Positions 13,501 through 21,829 of a DNA stretch of 33,560 bases are shown here, piece after piece. The notes beneath the pieces were generated by a model. The model worked only from the letters and a program-made list of their open reading frames with translations. It was not told the DNA's origin and ran no database searches. This stretch comes from an uncultured Alistipes sp. (GTDB taxonomy: Bacteria > Bacteroidota > Bacteroidia > Bacteroidales > Rikenellaceae). The stretch covers positions 1-33,560 of the forward strand of contig CASELE010000019.1 in NCBI GenBank assembly GCA_949288735.1, written 5' to 3'. The position numbers were made by a program, and so were the translations under genes. Each line of letters opens with the position of its first letter. Position 1 is the stretch's first letter.

Positions 13501-14850
13501 TCAGATGATCTCCTTGCTGATGCGCAGCACGTTCTCGGTGCCGGACGTGAGACGGTAGCGGTCGTCGATACGGCGGCCGACGAGCCACACTATCTCCCCG
13601 CCGGAGAGCAGGACGAACTGCCGCCGTTTTTCGGGCAGCGGAACCTTGCAGTCGACCAGATAGTCGCTCACCTTCTTGTGTCCCGTCATGCCGAAGGGGA
13701 CGAAGGTGTCGCCCTCGCGCCAGCGCCGCAGTACGAGGGGCCAGCGGAGCAGGTCGGCGTCGAGCAGGGCGAACTGCTCGGGCAGGTCGAAGCGAGTGAC
13801 GGCGTCGATGTCGCACCGCTCGTAATAGAGCACCGCATTGCCGCAGTAGCTGCGCAGCGCACCTTCGGGTACGGTGACCTCGCACGGATCGTCGTCGTCG
13901 GTGCGGGCGACGACGATTGTGCCGCGGTCCACGGTGGCGGTATAGTCGCGCGAGTGGAAGCGGCGGCCGACGGTTCCCGTGTCGAGGGCGTGGCAGAGCG
14001 AATCCACGACGTCGCCCTTGAATCCGTAGGCGGTGCTGAGCAGTTCGTAGATGACCAGATCGCGCGGGAAATCGCTGCCGATGCGGTCTATGCGGAGCGT
14101 GTCGATGCCCCCTTCGGAGCTTATGGCGTCGCGGCGGATGCGGTCGATGCAACGGTCCACGAAGAGCTGGGCGTCGGTGAGACGTTCGAGATTGCGGCGC
14201 ATCACCTGGGTGAATTTGGGGTTGATCTCGCGGATGCGGGGGATGAGCCCCAGCCGGATCTTGTTGCGGAGGTACTTGGTCGAGCGGTTCGACGAATCCT
14301 CCCGGAAGGGGATATGGTGCGCCACGGCATACTCCACGATCTCCTTGCGGGCGGCGAACATCAGCGGACGCACCACCTTGCCCCGCTCGACCGTAATGCC
14401 CGTGAGTCCGCGCAGCCCCGTGCCGCGCAGCAGGTTGATGAAGAAGGTCTCGATCGAGTCGTCGGCGTGGTGGGCGATGGCCACCTTCGTGTAGCCCTCG
14501 GTGCGGCACAGTTCGTCGAACCAGGCGTAGCGGAGCCGCCGGGCGGCCATCTCCATCGATTCGCCCGTGCGCTCCATCTCGGCCGTCGTTTCGAAACGAC
14601 GGTTGTAGTGCGGCACGCCGTAGCGCTCGGCCTCGCGCTGCACGAGCTCCTCGTCCTCCTCGCTTTCGGCGCCGCGCAGCTGGAAATTGCAGTGGGCTAC
14701 GCCGACGCTGTAGCCCGCCTCGACGAAGAGAGCGAGCATGACCATCGAGTCGACGCCGCCCGATACGGTGAGCAGGATACGGTCGTTGTGGTCGAAGAGT
14801 CCCTTTTCGGCGACGTGGCGCCGGAAACCTTCCGATAGGGTCATCGTCAT
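13501..14850 (-). CDS. tilS: tRNA(Ile)-lysidine synthase
   Basis: Attaches lysine to C34 of the CAU-anticodon tRNA-Ile so it reads AUA and is charged with isoleucine; 449 aa. The ATP PP-loop SGGVDS is at residues 30-35. AHCNFQLRGAESEEDE, AIAHHADDSIETFFINLLRGTGLRGL and the FREDSSN, RNKIR motifs are all present and typical of the N-terminal catalytic domain. The C-terminal domain has RRWREGDTFVPFGMTGHKKVSD. Two nearby ATGs (14850 and 14844) are possible starts. It starts 6 nt after the murB stop and ends 2 nt before holA. Confidence 0.96.
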   Translation of the reverse strand: MTMTLSEGFRRHVAEKGLFDHNDRILLTVSGGVDSMVMLALFVEAGYSVGVAHCNFQLRGAESEEDEELVQREAERYGVPHYNRRFETTAEMERTGESMEMAARRLRYAWFDELCRTEGYTKVAIAHHADDSIETFFINLLRGTGLRGLTGITVERGKVVRPLMFAARKEIVEYAVAHHIPFREDSSNRSTKYLRNKIRLGLIPRIREINPKFTQVMRRNLERLTDAQLFVDRCIDRIRRDAISSEGGIDTLRIDRIGSDFPRDLVIYELLSTAYGFKGDVVDSLCHALDTGTVGRRFHSRDYTATVDRGTIVVARTDDDDPCEVTVPEGALRSYCGNAVLYYERCDIDAVTRFDLPEQFALLDADLLRWPLVLRRWREGDTFVPFGMTGHKKVSDYLVDCKVPLPEKRRQFVLLSGGEIVWLVGRRIDDRYRLTSGTENVLRISKEII

Positions 14851-14856
14851 TTTTCG

Positions 14857-15867
14857 TTACATGATATTCACTTCGGTGTCGAGCGCGACGCCGAAGCGGT
14901 CGTATACGCTCCGTTGTATGCGGCGGGCCAGGGCCAGCACCTCCTCGCCGGTGGCGCCGCCGTGGTTCACCAGCACGAGGGCCTGACGGTCGTGCACGCC
15001 GACGTGTCCCTCGCGGTAGCCGCGATAGCCGGCCCGGTCGATCAACCACCCCGCGGCGAGCTTCGTCCGGCCGGGTTCGACGGTCGGGTAGACCGGCATG
15101 TCGGGATAGCGTTCTCGGAGCCGCTCCGCTTCGTCGTCTGTGACCACCGGATTGCGGAAGAAACTCCCCGCATTGCCCGTGACGGCGGGATCGGGCAACT
15201 TCGAGCGACGGATGGCTCCCACCGCATCGCGGATGTTGGCGGGTGTGGCCTCGCCCCGTGCGGCCACCTCGCGGGCCAGATCGCCGTAGCCCAGGCGGGG
15301 CCGGGGCGTGCGTCCCAGACGGAGGGTGACGGCCGTGATGACGACCCGTCCGCGGAGATCCCGCTTGAAGAGACTGTCGCGGTAGCCGAAGCCGCAGTGC
15401 GCGCCTGCCAGACAGAGGAAGTTGCCCGTTTCGGGACAGAACATGCGCACCGATTCGATCACCTCCTTCGCTTCGCAGCCGTAGGCTCCGATATTCTGTA
15501 CGGGAGCGGCGCCCGCCTTGCCGGGAATGAACGAGAGATTCTCGATGCCCCACAGCCCCTCTCCGGCGGCCCAGGCCGCCAGGTCGTCCCATTCGACGCC
15601 CGCGTCGGCTTCGACGCGCACGTACTCCGGCCCCGTTTCCAACGGACGTATGCCGCGCGCCGCGGGGGTGAGGAGCGTCCCTTCGTAGTCGTGCGTGAAG
15701 AGGATGTTGTTGCCGCCCGAGAGCACCGCCCACCGTTCCGGCGCGCCGTCGGCGAAGAGCGAGCGCAACTCCTCCTCGCTTTCGAACTCGACAAGCCGTG
15801 CGGCCCGCTGCTCGACGCCGAAACTGTTGCGCGTACGGAGCGACAGGTTGTGAAATTCCCGTATCAT
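14857..15867 (-). CDS. murB: UDP-N-acetylenolpyruvoylglucosamine reductase MurB
   Basis: FAD enzyme that makes UDP-N-acetylmuramate with NADPH in peptidoglycan synthesis; 336 aa, type I form. FAD-binding residues lie in VLSGGNNIL and IPGKAGAAPVQNIGAYG. FGYRDSLFK carries the conserved Arg. NAGSFFRNP has the catalytic Ser (S235). The C-terminal glutamate is in LDTEVNIM. The start MIREFHNLSLRTRNSFGV aligns with other MurB proteins, so the ATG only 5 nt after its -7 box is probably real and the mRNA leaderless or nearly so. First gene of the operon with tilS, holA and the class IV-like gene. Confidence 0.97.
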   Translation of the reverse strand: MIREFHNLSLRTRNSFGVEQRAARLVEFESEEELRSLFADGAPERWAVLSGGNNILFTHDYEGTLLTPAARGIRPLETGPEYVRVEADAGVEWDDLAAWAAGEGLWGIENLSFIPGKAGAAPVQNIGAYGCEAKEVIESVRMFCPETGNFLCLAGAHCGFGYRDSLFKRDLRGRVVITAVTLRLGRTPRPRLGYGDLAREVAARGEATPANIRDAVGAIRRSKLPDPAVTGNAGSFFRNPVVTDDEAERLRERYPDMPVYPTVEPGRTKLAAGWLIDRAGYRGYREGHVGVHDRQALVLVNHGGATGEEVLALARRIQRSVYDRFGVALDTEVNIM

Positions 15868-15869
15868 GA

Positions 15870-15900
15870 TTGCAAAGTTAGAAAATTTTCGGTAGTTTTA
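15870..15900 (+). promoter_or_regulatory. Promoter of the DUF4301 gene
   Basis: TTG (15870-15872), 20 nt, TAGTTTTA (15893-15900): one mismatch from TAnnTTTG. It overlaps the divergent murB promoter. The box is 40 nt before the ATG at 15941. Confidence 0.55.
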
Positions 15901-15903
15901 CAG
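15873..15903 (-). promoter_or_regulatory. Promoter of the murB operon
   Basis: On the minus strand: CTG (15903-15901), 20 nt, TAACTTTG (15880-15873). The -7 box is perfect and the -33 has one mismatch. The palindrome GAAAATTTTC (15881-15890) lies between the elements of both divergent promoters. Confidence 0.65.
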
Positions 15904-15940
15904 AGAATTGCCGAGACCGAACAACCAACACCATAACCTT

Positions 15941-17377
15941 ATGTTCAATGCTACCGATTTGTCCCGCATCCGGGAGCACGGCCTGACCGAGGAGGCCGTG
16001 CAGCTTCAGCTCGACCGTTTCCGACGCGGATTCTCTCCTCTTCGTGTGGTCCGCCCGGCCGCCGCGGGCGACGGGGTGCTCGTCCTCTCCGAGGCCGAGG
16101 CCGAAGCCGCCGCCGCACGTTACGGGCAGGCGGCCGCGGCGCTGCGCATCGTGAAATTCGTTCCCGCGTCGGGCGCGGCGACCCGCATGTTCAAGGAACT
16201 CTACGAATTTCTGAACGAGGGGCGCCGCGGCGCGGGTATCGAGCGTCTGCTGGCCGAACTGCCGCACTTCGCCTTCTGGCCCGAACTGCGTTCGCTGCTG
16301 CCCGACGGGGCCGACGACCGCGCGAAGGTCGACGCCATCGTCAACCGCGGCCTCGGCTACGGCTCGAAGCCCAAGGGACTGGTCACCTTCCATGCCTATC
16401 CCGACGGGGCGCGCAAGGCCGCCGAGGAGCATCTGGTCGAAGGGGCCGAGTATGCCGCTTCGGACGGTACGGTGCGGATACACTTCACCGTTTCGCCCGA
16501 GCACATGGCGGAGTTCCGTGCTCTGCTCGCCGAGCGGGCGCCCCGCTACGGAGAGCGTTTCGGCGTGCGTTACGAACTCTCCTATTCGGTGCAGAAGCCC
16601 TCGACCGACACTCTGGCGGTCAATCCCGACAACACCCCCTTCCGTACGGCGGACGGTGAGCTGCTCTTCCGTCCGGCGGGCCACGGCGCGCTGATCGAGA
16701 ACCTGAACGAAATCGACGCCGATCTGGTCTTCATCAAGAACATCGACAATGTCACGACCGATGCCCGCCGAGGCGACACGCTGCGTTGGAAACGGGTGCT
16801 GGCCGGCGTGCTGCTCGACGTGCAGTCCGGAGTCTTTGCCCATCTGCGCGCGCTCGACGAGGAGCGGCCGGGGGCGGCCGATGAGGCGGCCCGCTTCATC
16901 CGCGAGCGGCTGGGCATGCGTCTTCCCGCCGGCTGCGACGCGGCGCTGCTGCGCTCGCTGCTCGACCGGCCGCTCCGCGTCTGCGGCATGGTACGCAACG
17001 AGGGCGAACCGGGCGGCGGCCCCTTCTGGGTGGCGGAACCCGACGGTACGGAATCGCTCCAGATTGCCGAATCGAGCCAGATCGCACCCGAAGACAAGGG
17101 GCTCATGGCCGGTGCCGCCTACTTCAATCCGGTGGACCTGGTCTGTGGCCTGCGCACGGTCCGCGGCGGCCGTTTTGACCTGCGCCGCTACGTCGATCCC
17201 GATACGGGCTTCATCTCCTCCAAGTCGAGCGACGGCCGTCCGCTGCGGGCGCTCGAGCTGCCCGGTCTCTGGAACGGTGCCATGGCGAAGTGGAACACCC
17301 TCTTCGTCGAGGTCCCCGGCACGACCTTCTCGCCGGTGAAGACGGTACTCGACCTGCTGCGTCCCGAGCACCGGTAG
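15941..17377 (+). CDS. DUF4301 family protein
   Basis: 478 aa, cytoplasmic (no signal peptide). The start MFNATDLSRIREHGLTEEAV matches my recollection of DUF4301 proteins of gut Bacteroidetes. The motif KFVPASGAATRMFKELYEF (residues 72-90) resembles the G-x-G-T-R-M nucleotide-binding loop of sugar nucleotidyltransferases, and VFIKNIDNVTTD with FNPVDLVCGLR fits such a fold. A nucleotidyl- or sugar-phosphate-handling role is a guess only; the family is uncharacterised. The start at 15941 was preferred to an upstream ATG at 15908 because the extra residues (MPRPNNQHHNL) do not look conserved. It is monocistronic, with a strong terminator 24 bp after the stop. Confidence 0.85.
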   Translation: MFNATDLSRIREHGLTEEAVQLQLDRFRRGFSPLRVVRPAAAGDGVLVLSEAEAEAAAARYGQAAAALRIVKFVPASGAATRMFKELYEFLNEGRRGAGIERLLAELPHFAFWPELRSLLPDGADDRAKVDAIVNRGLGYGSKPKGLVTFHAYPDGARKAAEEHLVEGAEYAASDGTVRIHFTVSPEHMAEFRALLAERAPRYGERFGVRYELSYSVQKPSTDTLAVNPDNTPFRTADGELLFRPAGHGALIENLNEIDADLVFIKNIDNVTTDARRGDTLRWKRVLAGVLLDVQSGVFAHLRALDEERPGAADEAARFIRERLGMRLPAGCDAALLRSLLDRPLRVCGMVRNEGEPGGGPFWVAEPDGTESLQIAESSQIAPEDKGLMAGAAYFNPVDLVCGLRTVRGGRFDLRRYVDPDTGFISSKSSDGRPLRALELPGLWNGAMAKWNTLFVEVPGTTFSPVKTVLDLLRPEHR

Positions 17378-17400
17378 GAGACGGCATGCCGTGTAAGGCG

Positions 17401-17436
17401 AGCGTCCCGGCGACAGATGTCGCCGGGACGCTTTTT
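17401..17436 (+). terminator. Intrinsic terminator of the DUF4301 gene
   Basis: AGCGTCCCGGCGAC (17401-17414) and GTCGCCGGGACGCT (17419-17432) form a perfect 14-bp stem with loop AGAT, followed by Ts to 17436. A second copy of the 3' arm core (GCCGGGACGC) occurs at 17439-17448. A 12-bp palindrome ACGGCATGCCGT lies just before it at 17381-17392. Confidence 0.9.
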
Positions 17437-17463
17437 CTGCCGGGACGCCTCCTGCGGGGGGCA

Positions 17464-19719
17464 TTACCGTCTTCTCCTGCGATCTCCGCGGGCGGAACGC
17501 GAACGTCCGCCGCGCTCCAGTTTCGCGGCAAGCGGTTCGGTCTCCCCGTCGGGGGGCAGCAGCACGAAATCGAGCTGGCGCCTCATCAGGTCGGTGCGCT
17601 TCACCCGTACGCGCACCGCGTCGCCCAGCGTGAGGCGACGCCCCGTGCGCATGCCTACCGCCTCGTAGGCGCGGTCGTCGAACTGGTAGAAGTCGCCCAC
17701 GATGTCGCGCATCGGAGCCATGCCCTCGATGTGGGTGTCGTCCACCTCGACGAATACGCCCCGTTCGGAGAGTCCCGATACGTGGCCCGCGAACTCCTCG
17801 CCGAGATGCTCCTTCATGTATTCGACCATCTTGTACTTGATCGAGGCGCGTTCGGCTTCGGCCGCCACGATTTCGCGCTCCGAGGCGTGGGCGCAGAGCT
17901 CCTCAAGCGGTCCGCGTTCGGCCGATTTGCCGCCCGCGAGGTAGCGTGCCAGCAGACGGTGCACCATCATGTCGGGGTAGCGGCGGATGGGCGAGGTGAA
18001 GTGGGTGTAGTAGGGGAAGGCGAGACCGTAATGGCCGATGTTGTCGGTCGTGTAGCAGGCCTTGGCCATCGCGCGCACGGCGAGCGTCGAGACCACGTTC
18101 TCCTCGGCGCGTCCCTTCACGGCAGACATCAGCTTGTTCATTTCGCGTGCCACGGCCCGTCCCTGCGCCGCCTTGAAGACGTGGCCGAAGCGGAGGATGA
18201 ACGAGCGGAAGCGTTCGAGCTTCTCCTCGTTGGGCTTGTCGTGCACGCGGAAGACCATCGTGCGGGGTACGGCGCGCCCCTTGGGCGAACGGCGGTGGGC
18301 GCAGAACTCCGCCACGCGGCGGTTGGCCAGCAGCATGAACTCCTCGATCATCATGTTGGCCTCCTTCTGCTCCTTGAGTTCAACCCCCAGGGGCCGTCCC
18401 TCGGAGTCGAGCACGAAGCGGACCTCTTCGCGTTCGAAGGCGATGGCTCCGTGGCGGAACCGGTCGCGGCGCAGCCCCTGTGCCAGGCGGTTGAGCACCG
18501 CGAGTTCCGCGGCGAAGTCGCCGTGTCCGCTCTCGATCACCTCCTGAGCCTCGGCGTAGGTGAAGCGGCGGTCGGAGTAGATGACCGTGCGGCCGAACCA
18601 TTCGTCGAGCAGTTCGAGCTGTTCGTTGAGGGTGAAGACCGCCGAGAAGCAGAGGCTCTCCTCGTGGGGACGCAGCGAACAGAGCTCGTTCGAGAGCCGT
18701 TCGGGCAGCATCGGTACGGTGCGGTCCACCAGGTAGACCGAAGTGCCGCGGGCCTCGGCTTCGCGGTCGATGATGCTGTGGGGCTTCACGTAGTGGGTCA
18801 CGTCGGCGATGTGGACACCCACCTCCCAGACACCCTCCTTCACGCGGCGTATCGAGAGGGCGTCGTCGAAATCCTTGGCATCGGCCGGGTCCACCGTGAA
18901 GGTGGTGACGGTGCGGAAGTCGCGCCGTTCGGCGTAGTCCTGTTCCGTGATGCGGCCGTCGATTGCGGCCGCCGCACGCTCCACTTCCGTCTCGAAGCGG
19001 TAGGGCAGGTCGTATTCGGCCAGAATGGCGTGCATCTCGGTGTCGTTGGCTCCCGCCTCGCCCAGCACCTCGATCAGTTCGCCCGTCGGGCAGCGGCTTC
19101 CGGGCGCCCAGTCGGCGATGCGTACGGCGACCTTCTCGCCGTCGCGTACCTCGGGGTTCGCCTGTTTCGGCAGGAATATGTCCACCGGTATGCGGCGCGG
19201 ATTGCAGTGGACGAAGATCTGGTGGGGACCCACCTCGGCGATGCCGACGTAGGGTTTGCGGCAGCGTTCGACGATGCGCACCACCTCGCCCTCGGGCGTG
19301 CCGTCGCGGCCGGTGCGGGTGATGACCGCCTCCACGATATCGCCGTTCAGGGCGTGGTTCGTGCGCTCGGTGCCGATGCGCAGGTCGTTCTCCAGATCGG
19401 GGCAGCGCACGAAGAGCGTACCGTGCGAGGTCATCTCGGCTTCTCCCCGGTAACGGGGCAGATGGCGCGGCGCGAGGCGGAACTTCTCGCGGCCGACCGC
19501 CTCGACGAGCCCCTCGCTGCAGAGCGCCTCGACGGCCGCGCCCGTTTCCCGGCGTCCCTCCTTCGAGGCGCCGCCCGTGAGAGAGGCAAGGGTCTTGAGC
19601 GAGAAGCGGTTGTTGGGATGTTCGCGAAACAGATTCGCGACGAGTGTCTTGCGGTCGACGGGCCGGTTCCTGCGGCCCTCGGTCCGTCGTTCCTGTTGTT
19701 CTCTCTTTCTGTTTGTCAT
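17464..19719 (-). CDS. rnr: Ribonuclease R
   Basis: Processive 3'-5' exoribonuclease of the RNB family that degrades structured RNA; 751 aa. After a basic N terminus there is a winged-helix region (about 20-85), cold-shock-type OB domains (about 90-235), then the RNB catalytic domain. The metal-binding cluster DPADAKDFDDALSIR gives D277, D283, D285 and D286. YVKPHSIIDREAEARGTSVYL, LPERLSNELCSL and HFTSPIRRYPDMMVHRLLA are conserved RNB motifs. A C-terminal S1 domain (GEEFAGHVSGLSERGVFVEV) and an Arg-rich tail end the protein. Last gene of the metH operon; its ATG overlaps the upstream stop (ATGA). Confidence 0.96.
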   Translation of the reverse strand: MTNRKREQQERRTEGRRNRPVDRKTLVANLFREHPNNRFSLKTLASLTGGASKEGRRETGAAVEALCSEGLVEAVGREKFRLAPRHLPRYRGEAEMTSHGTLFVRCPDLENDLRIGTERTNHALNGDIVEAVITRTGRDGTPEGEVVRIVERCRKPYVGIAEVGPHQIFVHCNPRRIPVDIFLPKQANPEVRDGEKVAVRIADWAPGSRCPTGELIEVLGEAGANDTEMHAILAEYDLPYRFETEVERAAAAIDGRITEQDYAERRDFRTVTTFTVDPADAKDFDDALSIRRVKEGVWEVGVHIADVTHYVKPHSIIDREAEARGTSVYLVDRTVPMLPERLSNELCSLRPHEESLCFSAVFTLNEQLELLDEWFGRTVIYSDRRFTYAEAQEVIESGHGDFAAELAVLNRLAQGLRRDRFRHGAIAFEREEVRFVLDSEGRPLGVELKEQKEANMMIEEFMLLANRRVAEFCAHRRSPKGRAVPRTMVFRVHDKPNEEKLERFRSFILRFGHVFKAAQGRAVAREMNKLMSAVKGRAEENVVSTLAVRAMAKACYTTDNIGHYGLAFPYYTHFTSPIRRYPDMMVHRLLARYLAGGKSAERGPLEELCAHASEREIVAAEAERASIKYKMVEYMKEHLGEEFAGHVSGLSERGVFVEVDDTHIEGMAPMRDIVGDFYQFDDRAYEAVGMRTGRRLTLGDAVRVRVKRTDLMRRQLDFVLLPPDGETEPLAAKLERGGRSRSARGDRRRRR

Positions 19720-20873
19720 CTCTTCAGCAGTTGTCGGGCGAGGGTCGTCATGAAGCCGATGCCCGGTTCGATGGCCCCTTCGTCGGGGTTGAAGCGGGAG
19801 GTATGGGTGTGTCCCGCGGCGGCGCCTACCCCCAGCCGGTAGAAGAGGGCGGGGTAGCGGGTGCCGTAGAAGCCGAAATCCTCGGCCGTCGTGCGCAGCG
19901 GCAGCTCTACGGTGCGGTAGCCCAGTTCACGGGCCACTCTTTCGGCGCAGCCGGTCAGCGCGGGGTCGTTCGTCACGCACGGGTAACCGCGGCTTGCGCG
20001 CATCCGGGTGCGTGTGCCGTGGCGGAGGTCGTTGTCGCGTACGATACGGGCGACGAGCCCTTCGGCTTCGTCCCGCTCCCGTTCGCCGAAGAGACGCATG
20101 GTCCCCTCGAGCCGCACCTCGTCGGGTATGACGTTCGTGGTTCCCGCCGCTTCGACGCGGCCGATCGAGAGGACGCGCTCGGGCGTGTTGAGCTCCAGCA
20201 GCGCCGTGATCAGCGTGGCGGCGGCCGCCACCGGATCGCGGAGCTCGCCGCGCAGGGCTCCGTGGCCTCCGCGGCCGCGGAGCGTGAAGCGCAGCTCGTC
20301 GTTCGCGGCCATGTAGCGGCCCGGGCGGAAACCGAAGGTGCCCACCTCGAGATCGGGTTCCACGTGTTCGCCCACGACGGCCCGCACCTCGTAACCGGCG
20401 AAGGGCTCCTCGGCCAGCACGAGCGAGGCGCCGCCCGGATTGCACTCCTCGCCGGGCTGGAAGAGCCCGAAGAGCGTCCCCTCGAAGGAGCGGTCGGCGG
20501 CAAGCCGCAGCAGCGTGCCGTAGAGTATGGCGGCATGCATGTCGTGGCCGCAGGCGTGCATCACTCCGTCGTGCTCCGACCGCCACGCCACGTCGCTCTG
20601 CTCGCGGATGGGCAGCGCGTCGATGTCGGCCCGCAGCACGACGGCCCGGCGCAGGTCGCCGGACCCCTCGATGCGGGCCAGCACACCCGTGCGGGCCACG
20701 CGGCGGCTCGGAATGTCCGCCGCGGCGAGCTGCCGCTCGATGCAGGCTGCCGTCTCCTCCTCGGCGAACGAGAGTTCGGGGCGGCGATGCAGCCGGCGGC
20801 GGAGCTCGACGGGGGTGACCGGCGAAATATCGCCGGTTTCCGTGCCGCTGAGGCTGATGCGGGGTTCGTCCAT
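19716..20873 (-). CDS. M20D-family amidohydrolase
   Basis: Metal-dependent amidohydrolase, 385 aa, no signal peptide. RRRLHRRPELSFAEEET near residue 30 is the M20D N-terminal motif. The metal site includes HACGHDMHAA (C108, H110, H113), GLFQPGEECNPGG and, near the end, GHTHTSRFNPDEG. The dimerisation lid contains LRGRGGHGALRGELRDP. Relatives hydrolyse N-acyl amino acids, N-acetyl-diaminopimelate or hippurate-like amides; the substrate cannot be read from the sequence. It starts 2 nt after the metF stop and overlaps rnr by 4 nt, so it is tightly coupled to both. Confidence 0.92.
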   Translation of the reverse strand: MDEPRISLSGTETGDISPVTPVELRRRLHRRPELSFAEEETAACIERQLAAADIPSRRVARTGVLARIEGSGDLRRAVVLRADIDALPIREQSDVAWRSEHDGVMHACGHDMHAAILYGTLLRLAADRSFEGTLFGLFQPGEECNPGGASLVLAEEPFAGYEVRAVVGEHVEPDLEVGTFGFRPGRYMAANDELRFTLRGRGGHGALRGELRDPVAAAATLITALLELNTPERVLSIGRVEAAGTTNVIPDEVRLEGTMRLFGERERDEAEGLVARIVRDNDLRHGTRTRMRASRGYPCVTNDPALTGCAERVARELGYRTVELPLRTTAEDFGFYGTRYPALFYRLGVGAAAGHTHTSRFNPDEGAIEPGIGFMTTLARQLLKR

Positions 20874-20875
20874 CG

Positions 20876-21829
20876 TCAGAATACCTTTTGTGCGATGCGG
20901 CGGATGTTGTCCGTGCGCCCCATCGTATAGAAATGTATGACCGGCACGCCGGCCCGTTTCAGCTCGAGCGCCTGCGCCGTGGCCCATTCGATTCCCACCT
21001 CGCGGATGCGGTCGGGGTAGGCCAGCGCTTCGCGGCGCAGTTCGTCGGGTATCGTGATGCCGAAGAGGGCGGGCAGCCCCTCGAGATGACGCAGTGCCGC
21101 CAGCGGCTTGATGCCCGGGATGATCGGCCGGTCGATGCCCGCCGCGCGGCACCGGCGTACGAAGTCGAAGTAGCGGCCGTTGTCGAAGAACATCTGCGTG
21201 ACGATATAGTCGGCCCCCGCCTCCGTCTTCTCCCTGAGCCGGCGCAGGTCCTCGTCGGCGTCGGGGGCGTCCAGATGCTTCTCGGGATAGCCCGCCACGC
21301 CGATCGAGAAACGGGTGCGGTGGCCGGCCGCTCCGCCGTCGACGTATTCGCCGCGGTTCATCGCGGCGATCTGCCGCACGAGGTCGGCGGCGTGGGCGTG
21401 CCCCTGCGGATGGGGCGTGAAGCGCTCCTCGCTCTTCGACTTGTCGCCGCGGAGAGCCAGCACGTTGTGCAGACCGAGAAAATCCATGTCGATCAGTGCG
21501 TCCTCGATGTCGTAGCGCGACAGTCCGCCGCAGATGATATGAGGCACCGTCTCCACGCCGTACCTGTGGCGGATGGCGGCCGAGATGCCCACCGTGCCTG
21601 GCCGGTGCCGTCCGACGTGCTCCTCCACGCTGCCGTCCGCACGTACCGTGCGGCGCAGCCCCTCGCGGTGGAAGGTCACGTTGATATAGGCCGGATCGAA
21701 CTCGGCGAGCGGGTCGATGGCATCGTAGACCACCTCCCTGCCTTCGCCCTTGAGGGGCGGCAGCAGTTCGAAGGCGAAGCGCGTGCGCGATGCGGCGGCG
21801 GCTTCGCGTATCAGCCCGACGACGTTCAT
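20876..21829 (-). CDS. metF: Methylenetetrahydrofolate reductase MetF
   Basis: Flavoenzyme reducing 5,10-methylene-THF to 5-methyl-THF; 317 aa. Key motifs are RFAFELLPPLKGEG (catalytic Glu E21), INVTFHREG, HIICGGLSR, NVLALRGDKSKSEE, SIGVAGYPEKH, FIVTQMFF-like DYIVTQMFFDNG and IPGIKPL. Its product is the methyl donor for MetH, whose gene is directly upstream and overlaps by ATGA, so the two steps are made together. Compared with E. coli MetF, it has a small insertion around the Gly-Gly-rich VDGGAAGHRTR region. Confidence 0.96.
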   Translation of the reverse strand: MNVVGLIREAAAASRTRFAFELLPPLKGEGREVVYDAIDPLAEFDPAYINVTFHREGLRRTVRADGSVEEHVGRHRPGTVGISAAIRHRYGVETVPHIICGGLSRYDIEDALIDMDFLGLHNVLALRGDKSKSEERFTPHPQGHAHAADLVRQIAAMNRGEYVDGGAAGHRTRFSIGVAGYPEKHLDAPDADEDLRRLREKTEAGADYIVTQMFFDNGRYFDFVRRCRAAGIDRPIIPGIKPLAALRHLEGLPALFGITIPDELRREALAYPDRIREVGIEWATAQALELKRAGVPVIHFYTMGRTDNIRRIAQKVF

